Positions 36,105 to 45,226 of a DNA stretch of 64,000 nucleotides are shown here, piece after piece (position 1 is the stretch's first letter; each line of letters begins with the position of its first letter). A model generated the notes under the pieces. It was not told the DNA's origin. It made no database searches and saw nothing but the letters and a program-made list of their open reading frames with translations. The translations under genes and the position numbers were made by a program. The DNA comes from Clostridia bacterium (lineage in GTDB: Bacteria > Bacillota > Clostridia > Christensenellales > Aristaeellaceae): the NCBI GenBank assembly GCA_017936765.1, contig JAGBEX010000012.1:1-64000 (forward strand), in the 5' to 3' direction.

Positions 36105-36563
36105 TTACTTGCCCAGGGCGGCCAGCACGTCGGCGGCGTTGGTATCGGGCTTTACCTTGGGCATCACGTGGGTGATGCGGCCATCCTCGCCAATGATGTA
36201 GGTGGTGCGCACCACGCCCATGCTGGTCTTGCCGCACATCTTCTTTTCCTGCCACACGCCATAGGCCTCAATGGCCTGGCGCTCCGGGTCGGAAAGGAGA
36301 ATGAAGGGCAGGTCGTACTTCTGCGCAAACTTCTGGTGGGAGGCCACGGAATCCTTGCTGATGCCAATGACCACGATGTCGTTGTCCCGGAAGGCGGCGT
36401 AGGCACCGGCGAAGGCGCAGGCCTGGCGGGTGCAGCCGGGGGTGTTGTCCTTGGGGTAGAAATACAGCACGATGCGCTTGCCTGCAAAATCGTGCAGGGA
36501 AATGGTATTGCCGTGCTGATCCTGCAGGGTGAAATCCGGAGCGATGGAGCCGATCTTAAGCAT
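36105..36563 (-). CDS. bcp: thioredoxin-dependent thiol peroxidase (Bcp/PrxQ)
   Basis: 152 aa from the ATG at 36563, preceded by ACAAGGAGGTCAACCCC. Peroxidatic Cys in NTPGCTRQACAF with a second Cys five residues on, the atypical 2-Cys pattern of E. coli Bcp. APDFTLQDQHG and YFYPKD motifs are standard. It reduces hydroperoxides with thioredoxin. Its 5' end overlaps the DUF188 gene by 8 bases. Confidence 0.95.
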   Translation of the reverse strand: MLKIGSIAPDFTLQDQHGNTISLHDFAGKRIVLYFYPKDNTPGCTRQACAFAGAYAAFRDNDIVVIGISKDSVASHQKFAQKYDLPFILLSDPERQAIEAYGVWQEKKMCGKTSMGVVRTTYIIGEDGRITHVMPKVKPDTNAADVLAALGK

Positions 36564-37017
36564 GGGGTTGACCTCCTTGTATGGTTTGCAATAGCTGGGT
36601 GAAGGCGCGCTCGAAGCGCTCATCATCCTCGCGGGTGCGCTTGCGGGGGCCTTTCAGGTGGTGCTTGCTGCTCTGGCGCGCCTTCTTGGCCAGATGGCGC
36701 TCCATCAGCAGCTGGTCGATGTTCTCATCGGTGTACAGCCGTCCGCTCTGGTGGATGGCATAAGCCCCCTTGCCCAGCGCCATGGCGGCTACGCCGTAAT
36801 CCTGGGTGACCACCACGTCCCCTGTGTGGCAGAGGTTGAACAGGGCAAAGTCCACCGCATCCGCGCCCGCACCGATGACGCGCACCTGGCTGGTTTCCGA
36901 TTGCAGGATGTGGTTGGTGTCGCACAGGAGCGTTACCGGGCAGGCAAAGCGCCGGGCAATGTCCTCCACGATGCGCACCACCGGGCAGGCATCTGCATCC
37001 ACAAGAATGTGCGGCAT
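36556..37017 (-). CDS. YaiI/YqxD family protein (DUF188)
   Basis: 153 aa. Family features DADACPV, CDTNH, GADAVDFAL, GDVVVTQDYGVAAMAL and the basic KGPRKRTREDDERF tail are all clear. The PIN-like fold suggests nucleic-acid binding or nuclease activity, but no function is established. GAGGAACC precedes the ATG at 37017. Confidence 0.93.
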   Translation of the reverse strand: MPHILVDADACPVVRIVEDIARRFACPVTLLCDTNHILQSETSQVRVIGAGADAVDFALFNLCHTGDVVVTQDYGVAAMALGKGAYAIHQSGRLYTDENIDQLLMERHLAKKARQSSKHHLKGPRKRTREDDERFERAFTQLLQTIQGGQPHA

Positions 37018-37026
37018 GGTTCCTCC

Positions 37027-38997
37027 TTATTCAGGCCGGGCGTTGGTGACCTCCAGCAGGGCCTGCACCTCGCCGAAGTAAAGTTCCACTTCCTCGTCGG
37101 TGAGCTTCATGGCTTTTTGCAACATTTCCGCCACCTTGCGGGGGCGCACGCGGGCGTAATACTTAATGGCGCCGATGTTCTTGTTCCAGTTGGAGCGCTT
37201 CATGTTCTTCCAGCGCTTGATGTGCCGATCCAGTATGGGATCCAGCTGGTCGATGACCTCATCGAACTGGGCCTCCACATGGGGCCATTGGAAGCACTCC
37301 TCCAGCACCTCCGCCACCCGGTTCAGGAACCGGGCTTTGTATTCCGGCACCTGCAGGAGGGCGTTCAGCGGCTCGTGCCTGAAGCCCTGCACCTTGGCGC
37401 TGACCTTTTTGATGTAATACTCCGTGGGCGTGGGATCCAGGTTGCGCCAGCAGGCCTCCACGTCGAACAGGAGATACTTCCACTTGCCGCCGGGAACGCG
37501 GTACACCCGCACATTGGTGTAGTCCACATTGCCCAGGATGATCTCAAAGGCGGCATGGGTGAACATATTGTCCACATCCAGCCGATCCAGCACATATTGC
37601 AGGTTGTCGGGGTCGTTCAGGTCGTTCTTCTTGCAGAAGTCCGCCAGGGCTTCCCAGTCGGCATTGTCGCCGTTCTGGGTAAAGCGGTCGGTGCCATTGC
37701 GGGCAAGGATGTCGATGTTGTCGATGTCCGTTTCATCCGTCACGCCCTCATACTGGGCAATGAAGTGCTTGTTGATCTTCTCCCGCAGGTTGTAGTGTCC
37801 CCAGTATTCGCCATTGATGTACACCTGGATCACCACATGATCCTGATAGAGCAGCCCCTGGCCTTCCGCCAGGGAGGAAGCCACGATGTCCCGGATGCGG
37901 GTGGCGTAGGTATCGGAATTGGCGGCGCGGAGCAGCAGGGACTTGTACTCCGTGTAGTTGCGGGTGGGGAAGGGATTGAAGGCGAAGGTCTCCTTGCCGT
38001 ACTCGTTGCGGGCGTACAGGGCAATGGACTTCTGGGCGTTGACCCGGGCGGAGTGGCCGGAGCAGGTGAAGGTACCCATCTGGTTCAGCTGGCAATCGCC
38101 CTGGAGGGTGTAGTATTCGATGTTGATGGGGTACTCCAGCTCTTTGGCATAGTTGGGCGTGTTGCCGCTGCCCTTCACCAGCGCGCCGGTCTTGCTGTTG
38201 AAGAGGTACTTCTCATCGGTGATCAGGGACACCACCGGGGTTTGCAGCGTATCGCCAATGAAATAGCTGGCGCTGACTGTTTCGGAGGACACGGCGTCCT
38301 CCCGGAAGGCCTTCACCCGCAGCACGGTGGTCTTTTTGATGGCGAGGCCCTCAGCGGGGAATTCCTTAGACTTGGCGGTGGGGGTAGCGCCATTGGTGGT
38401 ATAGCGCAGGGTAGCACCCTCCGGCGCGGCGGCGGTGACGGTGATGGCCTCATCGTAGAAGCCGCCGGGGGTGGTGATGCTGGGACGCTCGGTGCGGAAG
38501 GTGAAGGCGGCTGCATCGTTCTTCTTGCCCCGGGTGTCGTTCTCGAAGAAGCCGTACTCCGTGCCGCCTGCGGGCAGGCCGTAGGTCACGCAGCCATACT
38601 GCTGGGGAACGTCCAGTATCTGCACCAGATTGCCCTCGGCATCGGAAAGGTAGAGCTTCTCGCCGCCGGAGGAGATCTTGAAGGTGGAATAGAAGGTGGC
38701 CTCCTTGCCGGGATCGATATCCTCCTCCCCGGTGCAGTACACGGTGAGGTAGGCGTTCTTCTTCAGCCTGGCGCCCTTGGGGAAGGCCCACTTCTGCAGG
38801 TCCTTCTTGCTGTCGCTGAGGTACCAGCCGGAGAGGTTCACGGTTTTGCTGCCATTGTTGTGCAGCTCGATCCAGTCGTAGGCGTGTTCGTTTTTATAGG
38901 TGCCGTTCAGGGCGCAGACCTCGCTGATGACCACGTCCGCCAGGGCGGTGACGGGCAACAGCAGGATCAATAGAATGAGGGCAAGCTTTTTCAGCAT
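37027..38997 (-). CDS. secreted CotH-kinase family protein with lamin-tail domain
   Basis: 656 aa. Signal peptide 1-20 (cleavage after TALA). A lamin-tail domain follows (about 21-150: VVISEVCALNG, DWIELHNNG, LSGWYLSD). Then a chitobiase-type beta domain (about 165-240: ATLRYTTNGATPTAKS) and the CotH kinase-like domain (about 255-600) with LFDVEACWRN holding acidic metal-site residues. In Bacillus CotH phosphorylates spore-coat proteins; the lamin-tail/CotH combination in Clostridia is found on secreted, often spore- or surface-associated proteins. It is 9 bases upstream of the DUF188 gene. Confidence 0.9.
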   Translation of the reverse strand: MLKKLALILLILLLPVTALADVVISEVCALNGTYKNEHAYDWIELHNNGSKTVNLSGWYLSDSKKDLQKWAFPKGARLKKNAYLTVYCTGEEDIDPGKEATFYSTFKISSGGEKLYLSDAEGNLVQILDVPQQYGCVTYGLPAGGTEYGFFENDTRGKKNDAAAFTFRTERPSITTPGGFYDEAITVTAAAPEGATLRYTTNGATPTAKSKEFPAEGLAIKKTTVLRVKAFREDAVSSETVSASYFIGDTLQTPVVSLITDEKYLFNSKTGALVKGSGNTPNYAKELEYPINIEYYTLQGDCQLNQMGTFTCSGHSARVNAQKSIALYARNEYGKETFAFNPFPTRNYTEYKSLLLRAANSDTYATRIRDIVASSLAEGQGLLYQDHVVIQVYINGEYWGHYNLREKINKHFIAQYEGVTDETDIDNIDILARNGTDRFTQNGDNADWEALADFCKKNDLNDPDNLQYVLDRLDVDNMFTHAAFEIILGNVDYTNVRVYRVPGGKWKYLLFDVEACWRNLDPTPTEYYIKKVSAKVQGFRHEPLNALLQVPEYKARFLNRVAEVLEECFQWPHVEAQFDEVIDQLDPILDRHIKRWKNMKRSNWNKNIGAIKYYARVRPRKVAEMLQKAMKLTDEEVELYFGEVQALLEVTNARPE

Positions 38998-39018
38998 GGG
39001 CAGGCTCCTAAAGAAAGT

Positions 39019-40740
39019 TTAGTCGGGCAAGTGGATGCCCCAGGTGCCGGGCGGACAGGGGGTGGAGGCATCGGCAGTCACGGTCACGTCGGGGGAGAGG
39101 GTCAGGTAGCTGAGCAGATAGCGGTAAAAGGTCCGGTAATAGCTGCTGGCGTGTTCCGGCGGCAGATACAGAATATAACGCCCGCCGGAAGTGATGTGCT
39201 GGTCGGTTATCAGCTGCTCCAGCTCCAGGCGCAATTGCAGCTCCTCACATTGGTAATCGTCCGCAATGGTCTTGATGCGGTTGTAGGACTGGTTGTTGAA
39301 ATACCAGCCAGTCAGCAGGCAGACGAACACCAGCACATAGGCTATCGCTGGTGCAAAGCGCTTGGCGGCCAGCGCAGGGGAAAGGTGGGCAAGCGCATAC
39401 AGCATGGCGATGTACAGCATGGCGTACAGCCAGATCAGCATGGTGCGCCGATAGCGGGAAATGCCTGCCAGCACAAGGGCTTCCTGCAGGGGCATGGAGA
39501 ACAGGTACAGGCAAATCAGGCCGACCACGTACATCAGGTAGACTGCCACGCAGGCTGCCAGCAGCTTACCATACAGGTTAACGGCGGAGCCATCGGCGAA
39601 GAGCATGACCACAAAGGACAGCATCAGCGGTACCAGCAGGAACAGGATATCCTTGCCGGTGAACATGGCGCGGAGGGTACCCAGGGCGATATCGGCAATC
39701 TGCTGCCCGGTCTTTTCCTGCATGGTTTCCAGCGCCACCGCATGGCGGCCGTCATTGCCGAAAACCAGGCTGTGCCGCCAGTTCCACAAAAGCAGCAACA
39801 GCACGCTGGCAAGGGCGATGCTCACCGCCTGCACCAGCGCCCTGCGGGAGCCGCTGCGCCACGCCGAATATAGCATCATGCCCGCGGGCAGCACCAGGAA
39901 GATCAGGCCGGAGACCTTGACCTGCACTACTATGCACAAAAGGGGCAGCAGGAGCCAAGGCCGCGGGCTGGAGCTGCGGCGGAGAGCAAGGCGGCCATCC
40001 TGCATGGTGCAGTATTCACAGCCTGTGACCACTGTCAGCGCCACGCCGCAAAGGGGGAGCATGGCGTCCACCAGAAGATTGTAGATGGTGGTGTTGCTGC
40101 ACAGCGCGAAATTGCCAAGCAGCACCACCAGCAGTGAACCCAGACCGCAGACCAGCACGCCCTTCTTCTGCTCAACGAAAACAAACAGCGTTTGCAGGCA
40201 GGCGATCATGTACAGCCCCTGGGCGAACAGCCACATATCCTCGCTGTTCAAGCCGGTGCAGGTCACAAAGCAGTAGATCCACGCTGCGCTGCCTATGGGG
40301 TAGTTGGAGTAGGTGATGATGCTGTCCTGCAGGGCGGGCAGAGCGTTGTGCGTCAACAGATGCTTTGTGATCAGCGCCCAATGGGTGAAGTTGTCGAAAT
40401 GCCCCACCACCTTGCCCTTCAGCAAAACAAACAGCACCAAAGCGCCTGCCAGGCCAAACAGGGTGGAGGCATTCAGCCAGGGTGTGAAGCAGCGGGCTTT
40501 CTCTTGATACAGGCAGAAGCCAAGCATCAGCACGCCTGCGCCCAGTAGTCCATAGGCGGCGGGCAGCATGATGCCCACCAGGCTGCACAGAACCATCACA
40601 ACCGCCTGTGTGCTGGCAACCAGCACAGGCAAAAAGCAGGTGCGGATGCGAAGCCTTTGCCGGGCGAACTCCATCCAGCCGAAGAAGGACGCGAAGAAAA
40701 GCAAGATCATCACGGGCGTCACTCTTTTCTGCACAACCAT
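39019..40740 (-). CDS. large polytopic membrane protein, putative glycosyltransferase
   Basis: About 573 aa with some 12-13 membrane helices and a C-terminal soluble tail of about 90 residues. After the fourth helix comes VVGHFDNFTHWALITKHLL, similar to the D-x-x-x-H loops of GT-C or Wzy-like proteins. NYPIGSAAWIYCF and the tail YRTFYRYLLSYLTL are further landmarks. Not assigned to a named family with certainty. The ATG at 40740 is one of several possible starts: a GTG at 40746 is two codons earlier and no clear ribosome binding site is seen. A good promoter lies at 40780-40808. It runs into the secreted CotH gene 21 bases on, so both may form one unit. Confidence 0.72.
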   Translation of the reverse strand: MVVQKRVTPVMILLFFASFFGWMEFARQRLRIRTCFLPVLVASTQAVVMVLCSLVGIMLPAAYGLLGAGVLMLGFCLYQEKARCFTPWLNASTLFGLAGALVLFVLLKGKVVGHFDNFTHWALITKHLLTHNALPALQDSIITYSNYPIGSAAWIYCFVTCTGLNSEDMWLFAQGLYMIACLQTLFVFVEQKKGVLVCGLGSLLVVLLGNFALCSNTTIYNLLVDAMLPLCGVALTVVTGCEYCTMQDGRLALRRSSSPRPWLLLPLLCIVVQVKVSGLIFLVLPAGMMLYSAWRSGSRRALVQAVSIALASVLLLLLWNWRHSLVFGNDGRHAVALETMQEKTGQQIADIALGTLRAMFTGKDILFLLVPLMLSFVVMLFADGSAVNLYGKLLAACVAVYLMYVVGLICLYLFSMPLQEALVLAGISRYRRTMLIWLYAMLYIAMLYALAHLSPALAAKRFAPAIAYVLVFVCLLTGWYFNNQSYNRIKTIADDYQCEELQLRLELEQLITDQHITSGGRYILYLPPEHASSYYRTFYRYLLSYLTLSPDVTVTADASTPCPPGTWGIHLPD

Positions 40741-40779
40741 TGCCACACGGCTTGTGCGCGATAGACTTGGGTTGATTCT

Positions 40780-40808
40780 ATTATAGTCGGCTCGGTGAGG
40801 AATGGCAA
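40780..40808 (-). promoter_or_regulatory. promoter of the polytopic membrane protein gene
   Basis: Minus strand TTGCCA (40808-40803), 17-base spacer, TATAAT (40785-40780). The leader is about 32 nt. Confidence 0.75.
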
Positions 40809-40905
40809 GAAAAAGAAACGCCGCTCCTGGGGACGGGGACGCCTTTTGCTGGAAAACCAGTAAAAACAGATTTCAAAAAACCAAACGCGTGCCAAAGTGT
40901 GTACT

Positions 40906-40949
40906 ATAAAAAATAAAAAACCCCTTGAAATCTTTGCGTTTCAAGGGGG
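40906..40949 (-). terminator. terminator directly after tRNA-like element copy 1
   Basis: Minus strand CCCCTTGAAA (40948-40939) pairs with TTTCAAGGGG (40930-40921) and is followed by TTTTTTATTTTTTATAG. It begins only about 10 bases past the T-arm-like end of the element. Confidence 0.9.
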
Positions 40950-40956
40950 TGCGTCT

Positions 40957-41163
40957 GTCAAAGCGGCGGGATTCGAACCCGCGGCCTTTTGGTCATGACC
41001 GTCGGGTGTTAGTTACATAATCAAAACTTACTGTCCGTTTTTTGAAGCTGTTTGCTGGCATACAGACCTTGAAAACACGGCGTTTTCAAGCGACTTCGAG
41101 AATGCAAATGGACTCCACGGAACCACCTCTCTGCTGTGATGGAAGCTGACATCAAAGAGGTGG
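40957..41163 (-). ncRNA. tRNA-like structured element, copy 1 (most diverged)
   Basis: One of three copies of a roughly 210-nt element. On the minus strand it opens with a perfect 8-bp hairpin (CCACCTCT with AGAGGTGG, 41163-41156 and 41130-41123). It continues through a TTGAAAAC...GTTTTCAA hairpin and CCAGCAAACAGCTTC, and ends with CCAAAAGGCCGCGGGTTCGAATCCCGCC-type T-arm (40985-40964). The terminal CCA of copies 2 and 3 is ACA here. No separate promoter is seen; it lies 12 bases after the last gene of the efflux operon, so it may be made by read-through and processing. There is no D-arm or anticodon arm that would make a normal tRNA. Confidence 0.6.
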
Positions 41164-41174
41164 CTTTCATTGGT

Positions 41175-42224
41175 TTATTCACCGAATTGGACTTTTGCCG
41201 TCATCCCACAGGTGACCGGAGCGTCAGCTGCAAAGGATACATAGACCGGGAAATAGGTAGGTGTATCCTCACCTTCTTCAGTAGCGTCCTCTGCTGCGTA
41301 GGGTATGCCGGAAATGTACTCCACCTGGCCCAGGGCAACAACGCCGTTGGTGAAGGTCAGGGTGACCTGCTGGCCTGGGGCAATGCTGCGCAGGTCGACT
41401 TCGTCGGCGAGGATCTGCAGTCGCAGCGCATCATCCGGGTAGATCACGGCCAGCAGCGCACCTTCTTCCACGGCGGTTCCGGGCGTGACAGCCACGCTGG
41501 CCACCGTGCCGTTCACAGGGCTTTGCTGATTGCCGTTGTAGGCGGTGGTCTCGATGGTGCTGAACAAGGCTGTACCCTTTTCCACATGGTCACCGTCGCT
41601 GACCATCAGCTGTGAAACCATGCCGGTAGCGGTGTAGGCAACAGGATCGGCATAGGCGATGGTTCCCTTGCCGATGCGGGAGGTCGTTGCATAGGCGGGG
41701 TCGCGGTAAAGATACACGGTTTCGCCGTCCTCAAAATCGCCCTGGGTGATCTCCACGGTGTAGCTGCTGCCGCTGAGTGCGATCACCATGCCGATGCCGG
41801 TATGCTCGCTGTTGGCGGTGCAACGCACATACACGGTTTCGCCGGGATGGATGATCTTGTTTTCCGGCTGATCATAGGCATTGCGGGTGGAGGCGGAAAT
41901 GGAATATTTGCTGTCCGGCATCAGGTACATCACCGCACCGTTGCGGGTGGTGACGGTCTCCACGCTTTCGCCGGGTTCGCCAAAGATCTTGACGGTGCCG
42001 GGAGCTTCTGCATAGATGGTTTTTTCCATCAATGCAGCCACGGCCTGTCCGGCGGTAACACGGTCGCCTGCCTGAACAGACACATCGCGGATCACACCCG
42101 CGGCGGTGGACAGCACGGCGGTGCTGCGAACAGCCACCACGGTTCCCTCCAGGGTGAGCGGTTCAGCCAGCGCGGAGGTTGCCAGCAGCATAGCTGCCAA
42201 TAAGCAGATGAACAGTCTTTTCAT
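41175..42224 (-). CDS. secreted HlyD/MFP-like adaptor protein 3
   Basis: 349 aa. Signal peptide 1-20 (TSALA). The mature part contains repeated barrel-sandwich (lipoyl-like) segments: VLSTAAGVIRDVSVQAGDRVTAGQAVA, then a second GMVSQLMVSDGDHVEKGTALF and a VNGTVASVAVTPGTAVEEGALL segment. Unlike classical MacA it has no N-terminal anchor beyond the signal and no coiled-coil hairpin. It is last in the minus-strand operon and a paralogue of the preceding gene. It presumably assembles with the MacB-like permease on the outside of the membrane. Confidence 0.8.
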   Translation of the reverse strand: MKRLFICLLAAMLLATSALAEPLTLEGTVVAVRSTAVLSTAAGVIRDVSVQAGDRVTAGQAVAALMEKTIYAEAPGTVKIFGEPGESVETVTTRNGAVMYLMPDSKYSISASTRNAYDQPENKIIHPGETVYVRCTANSEHTGIGMVIALSGSSYTVEITQGDFEDGETVYLYRDPAYATTSRIGKGTIAYADPVAYTATGMVSQLMVSDGDHVEKGTALFSTIETTAYNGNQQSPVNGTVASVAVTPGTAVEEGALLAVIYPDDALRLQILADEVDLRSIAPGQQVTLTFTNGVVALGQVEYISGIPYAAEDATEEGEDTPTYFPVYVSFAADAPVTCGMTAKVQFGE

Positions 42225-42239
42225 GGTGATGCTCCTTTC

Positions 42240-43307
42240 TTACTCGATGGTCGTCACCGTGGCATTCATGCCATAGCGCACGCTGGCGTCGGGCGTGAAA
42301 TCAATGTAGGCGATGAACTGGGTCGTTTCGCTGTTGGCATCATTCACAGCAGAGATCGCCCGGACCGTACCCTGTGTGCTTTCACCGGAATCCTGATTCC
42401 AGTCAAAGACGATCTCCACCGTATCTCCTGCGGAGATGGCACCCAGATCCGCTTCGGGAATGCTGGCCTGCAGCTGCATGGCTTCCCAGGGCCAGAGGGT
42501 GGCCACCAGCGCGCCTGCCTCCACGGTTGCGCCCTGCTGAACGCTGATGGATGCCACCGTGCCTTCCGCCTCCGCCAGCAAGGCTGCCTGAGCGCCGGAG
42601 ACATTCGCGTCACCCGTCAGGGTTTCCATCAGCAGATCGCCGCGCTGGACGGTATCGCCGGGTTTCACCGCCATGTTCACGATGCAGCCTGTGCCGGTAA
42701 CAGCCAGGGCGGGTTTGTTCACGATGGCGCCACGACCGATGCGTTGGGCGTCGGTATGATCGGCTGTGCGGTAGATATTCACGGTTTCGCCGGTGAGGAA
42801 GCCGCCCGTCAGAACCTCAACGGTATAGCCCGTGTCATCCACCACGGTGATCACGCCGGTGCCGGTGCGGCTTTCCTCGCTGCGGCTGCGCAGGTAAACG
42901 GCTTCACCGGGCTGCACATACTGGGATTCCACGGAGTTGTAGGCCTTGGCATCCTCGGCAGAAACAGCGATGGTGTAGTGTACCCCATCGTCCAGATAGG
43001 CCACAGCACCATAGCGGGTGGCAATGGTCTCGGCGCTGTCGCCTTCCTGGCCAAAAACAGCCGTGACGGTGCCAGCGGCTTCAGCGTATACCTTGGTGGT
43101 ACGAAGCTCAGCGATGACCGTGCCAGCCTGAACGGTATCGCCTGCTGCGACATGGAGCTGGTCTACTGCGGCGGTGAAGGGACTGTACACATCATGGGAA
43201 AAGGCGGCTGTGACTTGGCCGGAAAACGAAATGGTTTCTGCCATGGCCGGAGATGCTGCCAGCATCAGCGCACAGATAATGAGAAGAATACGGTTGAACG
43301 TTTTCAT
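42240..43307 (-). CDS. secreted HlyD/MFP-like adaptor protein 2
   Basis: 355 aa from the ATG at 43307 (AGGAGCATTTTC ahead). Signal peptide 1-23 (SPAMA). Same plan as the next gene: FTAAVDQLHVAAGDTVQAGTVIA, GCIVNMAVKPGDTVQRGDLL and AEGTVASISVQQGATVEAGALV are lipoyl-like turns, and the closing IAYIDFTPDASVRYGMNATV matches the beta-barrel end of periplasmic adaptors. It is 15 bases before adaptor 3 and follows the permease gene. The two paralogues look like a tandem duplication. Confidence 0.8.
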   Translation of the reverse strand: MKTFNRILLIICALMLAASPAMAETISFSGQVTAAFSHDVYSPFTAAVDQLHVAAGDTVQAGTVIAELRTTKVYAEAAGTVTAVFGQEGDSAETIATRYGAVAYLDDGVHYTIAVSAEDAKAYNSVESQYVQPGEAVYLRSRSEESRTGTGVITVVDDTGYTVEVLTGGFLTGETVNIYRTADHTDAQRIGRGAIVNKPALAVTGTGCIVNMAVKPGDTVQRGDLLMETLTGDANVSGAQAALLAEAEGTVASISVQQGATVEAGALVATLWPWEAMQLQASIPEADLGAISAGDTVEIVFDWNQDSGESTQGTVRAISAVNDANSETTQFIAYIDFTPDASVRYGMNATVTTIE

Positions 43308-43326
43308 GAAAATGCTCCTTTCAACA

Positions 43327-44538
43327 TTACATGCTTCGAAGCGCATCGATGGGGTTGAGCTTGGAGGCCTTCCGTGCGGGCGCCCAGCCGAAGATGATGC
43401 CCACCGCAGCCGAGAAACCTACGCCCAGGACGATGGCGCCTACGGACACCACAAACTCCGTTCCCATCACATTGGTGAGGATGATGGACAACAGAAGGCC
43501 CAGCGCCACACCCGCAATGCCGCCGATGATGGACAGCAGGAAGGACTCGATGAGGAACTGCACCTGGATCTGCCAGGGGATAGCGCCCAGCGCCTTCTTC
43601 AGACCGATCTCCGTGGTGCGCTCGGTGACGGAGGTGAGCATCATGTTCATGATGCCGATGCCGCCCACCACCAGCGCAATGGAGGCGATGCCTGCCAGCA
43701 GGGCGGTCATCATGCCCAGCATTTCTTCCATGGTGTCCTCCACGCTGGACATGGTGGTGATGGTGAAGCAATCCTCCTCGTAGGAGAACATGATGTCCAT
43801 GGCAGCCTCGATCTGGCTGGAGGCCTGCTCGGAATCAGCACCATCGGTCAGATAGACGGTGAAGGAGGTCACCAGGTTGTCGTTGCTCAGCTTCAGGGCG
43901 GTGGTGTAGGGGAGAAGGATATCCGGGCTGCCGGAGAACATATTGGCGATGCTCTCGGTGTTTTCGTCGGAGAAAAGACCCACCACCGTGAAGGGAATGC
44001 CGCTGATGTACAGGCTTTCGCCCACGGGATCAACGCCGTAGAAGAAGGTCTCCACCAGCTCGGAGCCGATGAGGCACACGAAGGACATATTGTTTTCGTC
44101 GATCACATTCAGCGCCCGGCCGCGGGTGACCACCTCCGGGTTGGTGCGGAAGTAGTAGGCGTTTTTGCCGGAGACCGTCATGCCGGATTCATACGTGCCG
44201 CCCCGGGACACCCGTACCCGCGAGGATACTGTGGGGGTCAGCCCGGCCACCAGTTCAAGCTCCGTCAGTTCGTTCAGGTCATCGGTGGTGAGGCCTGCCT
44301 TCAGGTCGCTGCCTGTTACCGAGACCGTCAGCGTGCCTGCGCCCATGGAGGAAAAGCTGCTGGTCAGCGAGCCGGAAACACCGTTCACCGTGGTGATCAG
44401 CGCGATCACCGCCGTGACGCCGATGAGGATGCCCAGCACCGTGAGGAAGGAGCGCACCTTGTTGCCCCAGATGTTTTCCAGGGACATGGTGACGCACTCC
44501 CGCAGCATGACGAGGATCTTGCGCAGCTTTTTAAGCAT
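43327..44538 (-). CDS. MacB-like ABC transporter permease
   Basis: 403 aa. Four-helix MacB/FtsX arrangement: helix 1 at about 27-50 (VRSFLTVLGILIGVTAVIAL), an extracytoplasmic MacB-type core domain (about 55-265), then three helices near 275-300, 325-350 and 365-390. EIGLKKALGA and GWAPARKASKLNPIDALRSM are typical of the family. Mechanotransmission permeases of this type drive export of peptides or antibiotics through partner adaptors. It overlaps the ATPase gene by 8 bases. Confidence 0.93.
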   Translation of the reverse strand: MLKKLRKILVMLRECVTMSLENIWGNKVRSFLTVLGILIGVTAVIALITTVNGVSGSLTSSFSSMGAGTLTVSVTGSDLKAGLTTDDLNELTELELVAGLTPTVSSRVRVSRGGTYESGMTVSGKNAYYFRTNPEVVTRGRALNVIDENNMSFVCLIGSELVETFFYGVDPVGESLYISGIPFTVVGLFSDENTESIANMFSGSPDILLPYTTALKLSNDNLVTSFTVYLTDGADSEQASSQIEAAMDIMFSYEEDCFTITTMSSVEDTMEEMLGMMTALLAGIASIALVVGGIGIMNMMLTSVTERTTEIGLKKALGAIPWQIQVQFLIESFLLSIIGGIAGVALGLLLSIILTNVMGTEFVVSVGAIVLGVGFSAAVGIIFGWAPARKASKLNPIDALRSM

Positions 44539-45226
44539 AAGTTGCGTCGCCTCCTTCCGTCAGTTCGCCGTCGATGATGTGCACCACCCGCCGGGCATAG
44601 GAGGCGATGTGCATATCGTGGGTGATCATGATGATGGTGCGGCCTTCGTCGCTCAGCTCCTGGAAGAGCTGCATCACCTGCCTGCCAGTCTTTTGATCCA
44701 GCGCGCCGGTGGGTTCATCGGCCAGGAGCAGGTTGGGGTTGCCCACCAGCGCCCGGGCAATGGCCACGCGCTGCTGCTGGCCGCCGGAAAGCTGGTTGGG
44801 GAAGTGGTACATTCGGTCGGAAAGGCCAACGCGCTCCAGCATCTCCATGGCGCGGCGGCGGCGCTCCTTCGGTGAAACACCTGCATAGATCAAGGGCATT
44901 TCCACATTGCGCAGGGCATTGAGCCGGGGCAGCAGCTGGGAATTCTGGAAGATGAAGCCGATCTCCCGGCTGCGGATCTGCGCCAGCTCTGTTTCCGTCA
45001 TGTCCTCGATGAGGTTGCCGTTGAGGACGTAGCTGCCGGAGGTGGGGGTGTCCAGGCAGCCGATGATGTTCATCAGCGTGGACTTGCCGCTGCCGGAAGG
45101 CCCCAGCACGGAGAGGTATTCACCCTTTTCCAGGCTCAGGCAGACGTCCTTGAGGATGTGCATCTTCTCGTCACCCATCTGGTAGAACTTGTTGATGCCT
45201 TCCATGTGAAAGAATACTTCACTCAT
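44531..45226 (-). CDS. MacB/LolD-type ABC transporter ATP-binding protein
   Basis: 231 aa. Walker [10 protein letters not shown] (about 40), Q-loop FQNSQLLP, signature [15 protein letters not shown], Walker [13 protein letters not shown] and switch MITHDMHIA. Typical stand-alone ATPase of MacAB-like exporters. It overlaps adaptor 1 upstream by 4 bases and the permease downstream by 8, so all three are translated together. Confidence 0.95.
   Translation of the reverse strand: MSEVFFHMEGINKFYQMGDEKMHILKDVCLSLEKGEYLSVLGPSGSGKSTLMNIIGCLDTPTSGSYVLNGNLIEDMTETELAQIRSREIGFIFQNSQLLPRLNALRNVEMPLIYAGVSPKERRRRAMEMLERVGLSDRMYHFPNQLSGGQQQRVAIARALVGNPNLLLADEPTGALDQKTGRQVMQLFQELSDEGRTIIMITHDMHIASYARRVVHIIDGELTEGGDATYA

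Noticed and set aside
40797..40905. A gene between the polytopic membrane protein promoter and the copy 1 terminator
   Set aside because: Only short frames without ribosome binding sites are present; the stretch appears to be promoter plus AT-rich spacer.
41100..41163. T-box riboswitch, suggested by AGGTGGTTCCGTGG
   Set aside because: The resemblance to the antiterminator bulge is partial, it lies at the start of the element rather than just before the terminator, and no aminoacyl-tRNA-related gene follows.
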